The notes below the pieces were generated by a model. That model saw nothing but the letters and a program-made list of their open reading frames with translations. It was not told where the DNA came from and did not search any database. Source: JBJEQG01 sp051881635 (GTDB lineage Bacteria > Bacillota > Clostridia > Oscillospirales > Acutalibacteraceae). From it: DNA of 5,202 nucleotides. How positions within the stretch are numbered: position 1 is the first letter of the stretch; the number at the start of each line of letters is the position of its first letter. Position numbers and translations under genes: made by a program. Location: the NCBI GenBank assembly GCA_051881635.1, contig JBJEQG010000035.1, positions 1 through 5,202 on the forward strand, given 5' to 3'. Positions 1 through 5,202 of this stretch are shown here, piece by piece.

Positions 1-32
1 CCTTTAAAAAGGCTTGACCTAAATTTTAATTT

Positions 33-60
33 TTGACAAGTTATTGAACAGGTCTATTTA
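33..60 (+). promoter_or_regulatory. Candidate sigma-A promoter for uvrC
   Basis: A perfect -35 hexamer TTGACA lies at 33-38 in an AT-rich stretch. The -10 is weak: TATTTA at 55-60 (16-bp spacer) or TTTATA at 57-62 (18-bp spacer), each matching three of six consensus bases. It sits just upstream of the uvrC ribosome binding site and is the best promoter candidate in the 98-bp leader. No LexA-type palindrome was seen here, so SOS control of this uvrC is not supported by the sequence. Confidence 0.4.
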
Positions 61-98
61 TAGAAAAAATTCCAATAACAAAAACGGAGGTGGTTAAT

Positions 99-1967
99 AT
101 GGCTCAGTCGGCTGAAACAAATGAGGAACGCATAAAGCGTTTGAGAAAAAAGGCTATGGCATTACCGCTCGAACCGGGCGTATATATTATGAAAAACGCC
201 AAACATGAAATTATTTATATCGGAAAAGCCAAAATGCTGAAAAACCGTGTCAGCCAATATTTTGGCTCGGACCGCAATCATTCCGAAAAGGTGCGGCGTA
301 TGGTTCTGAATGTGCAGGACTTTGATTATATTATAACAGACAGCGAATTTGAGGCGTTGGTTTTGGAATGTAGTCTGATTAAACAAAATCAACCGAAATA
401 TAATATCCTGCTTAAAGATGATAAAGGCTATTGTTATATTCGGGTGTCGCCCAAACCTTGGCGGAGGATTGAACAGGTTATGCAGACACAGGAGGACGGT
501 GCGGAATATATCGGACCTTATATGAGTTCATGGTATGTGCGAAATGCCGTAGATGAGGCTTGTAAAATCTTTGGACTGCCGACCTGTACGAAAGTTTTTC
601 CGAGAGATTTCCGCAAGGGACGACCATGTCTGAATTACCATATTAAACAGTGTTGTGCTTTATGTACGGGAAAAATCCGTTTGGAGGATTACGAGGAGCG
701 TGTTGATGCGGCATTGGAATTTTTGCGTGACGGAAACAGTGTGTCTGTCAAAACCATGACCGAGAAAATGAACCAAGCCGCCGAAATGTTGGATTTTGAA
801 TTAGCGGCAAAATTACGGGACAGAATACAGGCAGTCAAGAAAACCAGAGAGCGTCAAAAGGTTGTAGCATACAAAGTTGAGGAACAAGATGTTATTGCTC
901 TGATGACAGAGGGAAAAGACGGTTGTTTTGCCGTTTTGCGTTTTTCGGGCGGACGGCTTGTGGATAAAGAAGATTTTCTGATTAGCGATATAGGCGATGC
1001 GGCACAGGCGAGAAAGGAATTTTTGGAGCAATATTATTCAATGCGGCAAAATGTACCGCCGATTGTTCTCTTGGACGGTGCGGTTGAGGACCAGGAAATT
1101 TTGGAGGCATGGCTGACGAAACAGGCAGGACGCAAAGTGCGTTTCTTATTTCCGCAAAAGGGTGAACAGGAACATCTACTTGAAATGTGCCGCAACAATG
1201 CGGCGGAAAAGTTGGCACAAAGTCGTGGCTATTGGGGAAGTGAATTGACCGCCTTAGATGAATTGGCAAAGGTGTTGGGTTTGGAAAAAGTCCCCGAATT
1301 TATTGAATCATACGATATTTCTAATCTTATGGGCAGTGAAAATGTGGCAGGTATGGTTGTGTTCCGCAACGGCCGCCCATATAAGTCCGCTTACCGCCGT
1401 TTTAAAATCAAAGGTTTTGTTGGACAGGACGACTATGCCTCCATGCGTGAGGTTTTGGAACGCCGTATGGACGAATATGAAAAAAACAAAGATAGCGGCG
1501 AGGGATTTGGACGGTTGCCCGACTTGATTTTGCTGGACGGCGGCAAAGGACAGGTGGCGGCAGTACGAGGAGTTTTGCGGGAACGGGGGATTGATATTCC
1601 TTTGTTCGGCATGGTTAAGGATAATAAACACCGTACCCGTGCGGTAACGGACGAGGGCAAGGAAATTGCCATACAATCCAAAAGAAAGGTTTTTACACTG
1701 CTGTCAAATTTGCAGGACGAAGTGCATCGATTTGCCATTACTTACCATAGAGCGGCACGCTCCAAAAATGCTTTTTCATCATCGCTGACGGATATTCCGC
1801 TTATTGGAAAAGAGCGGGCAAAAAATCTGTTGACCTGTTTTAAAACCATATCGAGAATCCGTGAAGCGGAAGTTGAAGAACTGCTCCATGCCAAAGGTAT
1901 GAATCAGGCGGCGGCACAGGCTGTTTATGATTATTATCATAAAGAACAATCCGAAACGGAAGTATAA
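99..1967 (+). CDS. uvrC: UvrABC system protein C (excinuclease subunit C)
   Basis: UvrC makes the two incisions around a DNA lesion after UvrA/UvrB damage recognition in nucleotide excision repair; it is cytoplasmic. The 622-aa product has the family's usual length and domain order. The GIY-YIG nuclease domain (3' incision) has GVY at 27-29 and YIG at 40-42. The cysteines C163, C177, C185 and C189 (spacing 14-8-4) match the iron-sulfur cluster ligands known in E. coli UvrC. A UVR helix pair that contacts UvrB spans about 211-246. The RNase H-like 5' incision domain shows D406 (SYDISN), D445 (QDDYASM), D480 (LLDGGKGQ) and histidines H543/H550 in HRFAITYH. A helix-hairpin-helix DNA-binding tail spans about 563-613 (IPLIGKERAKNLL). 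The ATG at 99 is chosen because GGAGG at 86-90 sits 8 bp upstream. An in-frame GTG at 90 overlaps that ribosome binding site and is unlikely. The gene is probably transcribed alone, since a strong promoter follows it. All catalytic positions look intact. Confidence 0.97.
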   Translation: MAQSAETNEERIKRLRKKAMALPLEPGVYIMKNAKHEIIYIGKAKMLKNRVSQYFGSDRNHSEKVRRMVLNVQDFDYIITDSEFEALVLECSLIKQNQPKYNILLKDDKGYCYIRVSPKPWRRIEQVMQTQEDGAEYIGPYMSSWYVRNAVDEACKIFGLPTCTKVFPRDFRKGRPCLNYHIKQCCALCTGKIRLEDYEERVDAALEFLRDGNSVSVKTMTEKMNQAAEMLDFELAAKLRDRIQAVKKTRERQKVVAYKVEEQDVIALMTEGKDGCFAVLRFSGGRLVDKEDFLISDIGDAAQARKEFLEQYYSMRQNVPPIVLLDGAVEDQEILEAWLTKQAGRKVRFLFPQKGEQEHLLEMCRNNAAEKLAQSRGYWGSELTALDELAKVLGLEKVPEFIESYDISNLMGSENVAGMVVFRNGRPYKSAYRRFKIKGFVGQDDYASMREVLERRMDEYEKNKDSGEGFGRLPDLILLDGGKGQVAAVRGVLRERGIDIPLFGMVKDNKHRTRAVTDEGKEIAIQSKRKVFTLLSNLQDEVHRFAITYHRAARSKNAFSSSLTDIPLIGKERAKNLLTCFKTISRIREAEVEELLHAKGMNQAAAQAVYDYYHKEQSETEV

Positions 1968-1985
1968 CCTTTTTTGGCGTTTCTC

Positions 1986-2014
1986 TTGACAATTAAGTCA
2001 GAATTAAAGATAAT
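1986..2014 (+). promoter_or_regulatory. Sigma-A promoter for rsmD-coaD-coiled-coil operon
   Basis: A perfect -35 TTGACA (1986-1991) is followed after exactly 17 bp by GATAAT (2009-2014), five of six matches to the -10 consensus. This is one of the clearest promoters in the window. Transcription would start near 2021, leaving a leader of about 38 nt before the rsmD start. It implies that the three downstream genes are expressed independently of uvrC, although read-through from uvrC is possible because no strong terminator is visible between them. Confidence 0.7.
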
Positions 2015-2058
2015 ATAGAAAGAGAAATAAAGGTTCAACCAAAGAAAGGTGTTTATAT

Positions 2059-2610
2059 ATGAGGGTTATTACCGGAAAGGCAAGGGGTCGCCGATTGGAA
2101 ACACCGGTCGGTGACGATGTGCGTCCGACAACCGAGGTTGTCAAAGAGGCTGTGTTCAGCGTCTTGCAATTTAGGATTGAAGGACGGAGCTTTTTGGATC
2201 TTTTTGCGGGTTCGGGACAAATGGGCATAGAGGCTTTGAGTCGTGGGGCATCTAAGGCGGTTTTTGTCGATTCTGACAAACGCTCGGCAGCATTGGTAAA
2301 GAAAAATTTGGACAGTACGGGTTTAGCTGCCCATGCTGTTGTGCATAATAAAGATTCAATCGCTTTTTTGAAATCATGCGGCGAAAAATTCGATATTGCT
2401 TTTTTGGATCCGCCGTATAAAACCGGAACATTACAAAGGGCTTTGGAAAATATAGGCAGAGTTATGAACAAGGGTGGATTGATTTTATGCGAACACCCGT
2501 CCGATGAAGTGCTTGACGAAGAAATTGGCGATTTTGTGGTGAAAAAACAGTATAGATACGGAAAAATCCGTATTACGGCATATTCACACAAAGAGGTGGA
2601 GGGTCTATGA
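2059..2610 (+). CDS. rsmD: 16S rRNA (guanine(966)-N(2))-methyltransferase RsmD
   Basis: RsmD uses S-adenosylmethionine to methylate the exocyclic N2 of G966 (E. coli numbering) in 16S rRNA during 30S assembly. The 183-aa product has the family's usual size. The N-terminus carries the typical RsmD signature (MRVITGKARGRRLETP, then RPTTEVVKEAVFSVL at about 22-36). The Rossmann-fold SAM-binding motif is DLFAGSGQMGIEALSRGA at 47-64, followed by the acidic strand end VFVDSD at 68-73. The catalytic [DN]PPY motif of N-methyltransferases is DPPY at 117-120. The start has AAAGGTG at 2045-2051, 7 bp upstream. It is the first gene of a compact operon: its TGA overlaps the coaD ATG by two bases, suggesting translational coupling. 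In older genomes this family is often labelled 'RsmD family' or 'YhhF'. Confidence 0.95.
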   Translation: MRVITGKARGRRLETPVGDDVRPTTEVVKEAVFSVLQFRIEGRSFLDLFAGSGQMGIEALSRGASKAVFVDSDKRSAALVKKNLDSTGLAAHAVVHNKDSIAFLKSCGEKFDIAFLDPPYKTGTLQRALENIGRVMNKGGLILCEHPSDEVLDEEIGDFVVKKQYRYGKIRITAYSHKEVEGL

Positions 2611-3095
2611 GTATAGCAATTTATCCCGGCAGTTTTGACCCCGTAACTTTGGGTCATGTGGATATTATTCAAAGAGCTTCCAAACTGTTTGACCATGTTA
2701 TTGTGGCGGTTTTGGTTAATATGTCAAAAACGCCGTGCTTTACGATTGAGGAACGCATGGAATTTCTCAAAAAGGCAACGGCAGATATTGAAAATGTCGA
2801 AATTGCGGGTTTTAAAGGACTTTTGGTGGATTATGCAGCCGAAAAGAATGCCAATGTCATTGTTAAGGGACTGAGAGCGGTTTCAGACTTTGAGTATGAA
2901 TTTCAGCAGGCATTGACAAACAAAAAACTGAATCCGAATATTGAAACCCTGTTTTTGACAACAAGTGCTAAAAATCTGTATTTGAGTTCAAGCATTGTGA
3001 AACAAGTGGCGGCATTGGGCGGAGATATTTCCTCCTTTGTTCCGGCGTGTGTGCATGATGAAATATTTGAGAGATTAACAAAAAAAGGAGATTGA
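2607..3095 (+). CDS. coaD: Phosphopantetheine adenylyltransferase (PPAT)
   Basis: CoaD transfers AMP from ATP to 4'-phosphopantetheine to give dephospho-CoA, the penultimate step of coenzyme A synthesis, in the cytoplasm. The 162-aa length is typical. The nucleotidyltransferase signature is YPGSFDPVTLGH at 6-17, with the T14-x-G16-H17 motif that binds ATP phosphates. K41 in NMSKTPCFTIEER corresponds to the substrate-binding lysine region. VKGLRAVSDFEYE at 86-98 is the conserved GLR segment, with lysine at 87 where E. coli has arginine. SSSIVKQVA at about 127-135 is the C-terminal nucleotide-binding loop. The ATG overlaps the rsmD stop (ATGA), and AGAGGTGG at 2592-2599 lies 7 bp upstream inside rsmD. 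The linkage to rsmD is common in Firmicutes. No anomaly suggests loss of function. Confidence 0.97.
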   Translation: MSIAIYPGSFDPVTLGHVDIIQRASKLFDHVIVAVLVNMSKTPCFTIEERMEFLKKATADIENVEIAGFKGLLVDYAAEKNANVIVKGLRAVSDFEYEFQQALTNKKLNPNIETLFLTTSAKNLYLSSSIVKQVAALGGDISSFVPACVHDEIFERLTKKGD

Positions 3096-3100
3096 AATGT

Positions 3101-3607
3101 ATGAAAGTTGAAATGTTGGTTGATGAACTTTCCCAACTGATTGATGAAGCATGGTCATTGCCGCTGAGTGGCGGCAAAACGGTTATTAACGCCGAAAGAG
3201 CCAGAGAATTGATTGAAGAAATAAAAACAAATATGCCGCAAGAAATCCGTCAGGCTAAAAATATTGCGGCAGACCGCAACACCATTTTGACAAAGGCCAA
3301 GGAAGAAGCCGAGTCTATTGTACAAAAGGCTGAGGAAAGAGCCAAAGCAATGATTACACAAAGCGAAATTGTTCGTCAGGCACAGCAGAAATCTCAGGAA
3401 ATCATTTTTGATGCTAACCAAAAAGCAACTGAAATTAAAGATGCAGCTAATGCTTATCTTGACAATCTCTTGAAAAAAGCGGACGAGGAACTGAGTGCAA
3501 ATTTGGCACAGCTTAAAAAGACAAGAGAAGGTCTGTTGGCTGTTCAAAAGAAAAACACAAAAATGACGGCACAACATACAAAGAAAGAACAACCGTCCCA
3601 ACAATAA
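3101..3607 (+). CDS. Coiled-coil protein, SepIVA-like (often labelled ATPase / ATP synthase B-like)
   Basis: This is a 168-aa, highly charged, mostly helical protein with no membrane segment or signal peptide. The N-terminal part (about 6-50) reads LVDELSQLIDEAWSLPLSG, then ARELIEEIKTNMPQEI. A coiled-coil-prone segment rich in Ala, Glu, Lys and Gln spans about 50-145, followed by a Lys/Gln-rich tail (147-168). Automatic pipelines usually call such genes ATPase or V/F-type ATPase subunits, but no ATPase motif or neighbouring ATPase gene is present. From memory, both ends resemble mycobacterial SepIVA, a DivIVA-like factor: the DELxxLIDEA...P...G / ELIxxIK opening and QSEIVRQAQ / AYLDNLL near the C-terminus (87-95 and 118-124). 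The Mycobacterium protein is about 240 aa, so this one would lack much of the middle coiled coil. Start: ATG at 3101 with GGAG at 3087-3090, 10 bp upstream; an in-frame TTG at 3092 is too close to that site. It begins 5 bp after coaD and ends with tandem TAA stops. A role in cell growth or division is inference. Confidence 0.85.
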   Translation: MKVEMLVDELSQLIDEAWSLPLSGGKTVINAERARELIEEIKTNMPQEIRQAKNIAADRNTILTKAKEEAESIVQKAEERAKAMITQSEIVRQAQQKSQEIIFDANQKATEIKDAANAYLDNLLKKADEELSANLAQLKKTREGLLAVQKKNTKMTAQHTKKEQPSQQ

Positions 3608-3620
3608 TAATTAAGGCTGA

Positions 3621-3693
3621 TGTATCACAGGATATTAAAGGTAATGTTAAAAATCGGATTGCATTGCGTAATATCCTGTGATATAATTTTTTT
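3621..3693 (+). terminator. Hairpin terminator after the rsmD-coaD-coiled-coil operon
   Basis: A perfect 15-bp inverted repeat pairs TATCACAGGATATTA (3623-3637) with its complement at 3669-3683; a G-U and a U-A pair extend it to 3621/3685. Inside, GTAATG (3641-3646) pairs with CATTGC (3662-3667), so the 31-nt interior also folds. Seven T residues follow at 3687-3693. This fits an intrinsic terminator, though the outer stem is AT-rich and the loop is longer than usual. It lies 13 bp past the stop codon. Confidence 0.7.
3659..3687 (+). promoter_or_regulatory. Extended -10 promoter for the transglutaminase-like gene
   Basis: A perfect -10 TATAAT at 3682-3687 is preceded by TG at 3679-3680, giving the extended form TGNTATAAT. 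A weak -35, TTGCAT (3659-3664, three of six matches), lies at the ideal 17-bp spacing. Transcription would begin near 3694, about 63 nt before the next start codon. The element overlaps the 3' arm of the upstream terminator hairpin. Confidence 0.6.
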
Positions 3694-3756
3694 ACATTGA
3701 AATATGTGAGAACGGGCAGAAACAGCGGTTGCCCATAGCTGTAACGGAGGAAAATG

Positions 3757-5094
3757 ATGAAAAAAGCTGTCACGAAGTTTTTATATGTTTTATTTTTTTT
3801 GTTGGCGACTGTTATTTTAACAACATGTACGATTTTTGTGGTGCAAAAACTGTTTCAAACATCAAATGCGGCGTCAAATAATATGTCGGCAATTTTAATC
3901 AGCCAAAACAGTATTGTTGATAACGAAGATGTCAGTAAAATTGAATACAATGTATCCAACTTTGAAAAGAAAAAGTACGGATATCTCTCTCTTAATGCTG
4001 AGGGACAAACACTTTTGTATGAAAAGATTGAGGCGGGAATTTATTATCTCTCAACAGAAAAAGATGCCAATGGTCATTATCGCACCGCTCGTTTTCGTTT
4101 AGAGGGTATTCAGTTAAATGAGGGACAAATCCGCCAAACCGTTAATGCGTTTATTTATGACCACCCTGAAATCTTTTGGCTTGAAAATCTTTTTGGCTAT
4201 ACTTTTATCGGGGAGGACACATTGGTTGAATTTTATTCCGTCCTTTCGGCAGACGAATGTCAAACAGCCATTCATACTTTTACATCAACCGTTCAGGCGA
4301 TTGCAGACGGCATAGACGAAAATTTGAGTGCCTATGAAAAGGAAAAGGCCGTACATGATTATTTGGTTAAAAACTGTACTTACAAAAACGGTGTAAACGA
4401 CACAACGGACGGCTGGCAGTACTTTTCGGCTTATGGAGCGTTAATTAACGGTGAGGCTGTTTGTGAGGGTTATGCAAAAGCATTTGAGGTTTTGCTGTCA
4501 ATGGTAGGTATTGAAAGTCATACGATTCGTGGGCAAAGTCATGGCGTTGGTCATATGTGGAATATCGTTAAGCTGAATAATCAATGGTATCATGTGGATA
4601 CTACATGGGACGATACGGAAGACAAGGAAAGCTATGAATATTTTAATCTGAGCAGTGAGTATATCCAAAAGGACCATACAATAAATACGGATATTCAACT
4701 TTTGGAACAGGCGTCCATAGAGAACAATACAAGCATGGACTATAATTTCTTTGTGCCGGTAGCGGATTCTATGGATTTAAATTACTATCAGGTGGACGCT
4801 TTGCATTTCTCGGCGTTTGACGAAAATGGCGACCGTAATTTTGTATCGGCATTAGTAAAAGCAGCAAAAAAGCATGAGCGTTATTTGTACATTGTTTTTG
4901 ACGGTTCTTTGTCCTATACGGAGTATATCAATACGCTGTTTTATGAAAGCCCCTATAAATTTTATTATTATGTTCAAGAAGCGAATGAACAACTATCTGA
5001 GGAATATAAAATCGACAAGAACGGTATGTCCATTCTAAAAAATGAAAGCTCCAATACACTGAGAATCAGTCTTGCGTATGAAGTTAATGAATAA
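3757..5094 (+). CDS. Membrane-anchored transglutaminase-like domain protein
   Basis: The 445-aa product opens with a short basic stretch and one hydrophobic segment (about 8-29) that probably acts as an uncleaved signal anchor, placing the rest outside the membrane. Residues about 45-185 form an unassigned N-terminal domain with a DHPEIFWL motif, which I associate with Clostridial transglutaminase-like proteins. The transglutaminase core spans about 190-300 and starts around VHDYLVKNCTY. It shows the full papain-like triad: C236 in AVCEGYA, H266 in GHMWN and D281 in HVDTTWDD. The C-terminal part (about 305-445) matches no domain I recognise. Members of this superfamily can act as proteases, peptidases or crosslinking enzymes; the substrate here is unknown, and a cell-surface protein or peptidoglycan peptide is only a guess. 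GGAGG at 3746-3750 lies 6 bp before ATG 3757 but only 3 bp before the in-frame ATG at 3754, so 3757 is preferred. It appears monocistronic, with its own promoter and terminator. Confidence 0.88.
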   Translation: MKKAVTKFLYVLFFLLATVILTTCTIFVVQKLFQTSNAASNNMSAILISQNSIVDNEDVSKIEYNVSNFEKKKYGYLSLNAEGQTLLYEKIEAGIYYLSTEKDANGHYRTARFRLEGIQLNEGQIRQTVNAFIYDHPEIFWLENLFGYTFIGEDTLVEFYSVLSADECQTAIHTFTSTVQAIADGIDENLSAYEKEKAVHDYLVKNCTYKNGVNDTTDGWQYFSAYGALINGEAVCEGYAKAFEVLLSMVGIESHTIRGQSHGVGHMWNIVKLNNQWYHVDTTWDDTEDKESYEYFNLSSEYIQKDHTINTDIQLLEQASIENNTSMDYNFFVPVADSMDLNYYQVDALHFSAFDENGDRNFVSALVKAAKKHERYLYIVFDGSLSYTEYINTLFYESPYKFYYYVQEANEQLSEEYKIDKNGMSILKNESSNTLRISLAYEVNE

Positions 5095-5105
5095 CAGATT
5101 TTGTC

Positions 5106-5152
5106 ATAGGGAACGGGACAACTCGTTCCCTATAATTTTATTCTTTATTTGT
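5106..5152 (+). terminator. Rho-independent terminator of the transglutaminase-like gene
   Basis: A 12-bp stem pairs ATAGGGAACGGG (5106-5117) with CTCGTTCCCTAT (5122-5133), with one G-U pair and a 4-nt ACAA loop. A T-rich tract follows (5136-5152). It starts 11 bp after the stop codon. This is the strongest terminator in the window. Confidence 0.92.
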
Positions 5153-5202
5153 TTCATGCTATGGCGGCGGTAGTTTTTTTCCCTATATAATGGTATGGAT
5201 TT

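Noticed and set aside
1..20. Near-palindrome CCTTTAAAAAGG at the left edge and TTGACC at 14-19 as regulatory elements.
   Set aside because: The palindrome is short, imperfect and AT-rich, and no -10 lies at the right distance from TTGACC. The window edge prevents judging an upstream gene end.
39..60. GAAC half-site upstream of uvrC as a LexA box.
   Set aside because: No matching GTTC half-site at LexA spacing is present.
1950..1990. Possible terminator after uvrC: GAAACG near the stop codon pairs with CGTTTC downstream, with a run of six T in the loop.
   Set aside because: The stem is only 6 bp with a loop of about 20 nt, and the T-run lies inside the loop rather than after the stem. It does not fit an intrinsic terminator.
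2004..2696. Long open frame of 230 codons on the minus strand opposite rsmD.
   Set aside because: It is antisense to a clearly recognised gene with intact motifs, and its translation is compositionally odd (Ser- and Lys-rich, no recognisable domain). It is a shadow frame.
3820..3850. LTTC at residues 21-24 of the transglutaminase-like protein as a lipoprotein signal (lipobox).
   Set aside because: The residue before the cysteine is Thr rather than Gly, Ala or Ser, and the hydrophobic segment continues past the cysteine (TIFVV). A signal anchor fits better.
5161..5202. TATAAT at 5186-5191 as a promoter for a gene beyond the window, and a small CTAT/GTAG hairpin before seven T residues at 5174-5180.
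   Set aside because: No -35-like hexamer lies at 16-18 bp spacing and no TG extension precedes the -10; the hairpin stem is only about 4 bp. Both are too weak to annotate.

Overview
The window looks like an ordinary chromosomal segment from a low-to-moderate GC Firmicute, most likely a Clostridia-class anaerobe. The evidence is AT-rich spacers, strong purine-rich ribosome binding sites (GGAGG, AGAGGTGG, AAGGAG), sigma-A type promoters, U-tract hairpin terminators, and family-level features of the proteins. The exact genus cannot be named from this sequence. All five genes lie on the + strand and appear intact; no RNA gene, CRISPR array or mobile element is visible.

Layout: (1) positions 1-98 are an AT-rich leader with a candidate promoter for uvrC. 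(2) uvrC, the nucleotide-excision-repair endonuclease subunit, runs to 1967. (3) A 91-bp spacer carries a near-consensus promoter (TTGACA, 17 bp, GATAAT). (4) A tightly packed three-gene unit follows: rsmD (16S rRNA G966 methyltransferase), coaD (phosphopantetheine adenylyltransferase, start overlapping the rsmD stop) and a 168-aa coiled-coil protein 5 bp after coaD. (5) A 15-bp perfect inverted repeat with a T-run ends that unit. Its 3' arm also contains an extended -10 promoter element for the next gene. (6) A 445-aa membrane-anchored transglutaminase-like protein with an intact Cys-His-Asp triad ends at a 12-bp hairpin terminator. (7) The last ~70 bp hold no gene.

The housekeeping genes cover DNA repair, ribosome maturation and coenzyme A synthesis. 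The most interesting point is the small coiled-coil gene. Genes like it in Clostridia are usually labelled 'ATPase' or 'ATP synthase subunit B/H-like'. Its two ends instead match, as I remember it, the ends of the mycobacterial DivIVA-like septation/elongation factor SepIVA, which in Mycobacterium smegmatis also sits close to coaD. This suggests a conserved link between rsmD, coaD and an envelope-growth coiled-coil protein that spans Firmicutes and Actinobacteria. I found no convincing entirely new multi-gene system in the window.
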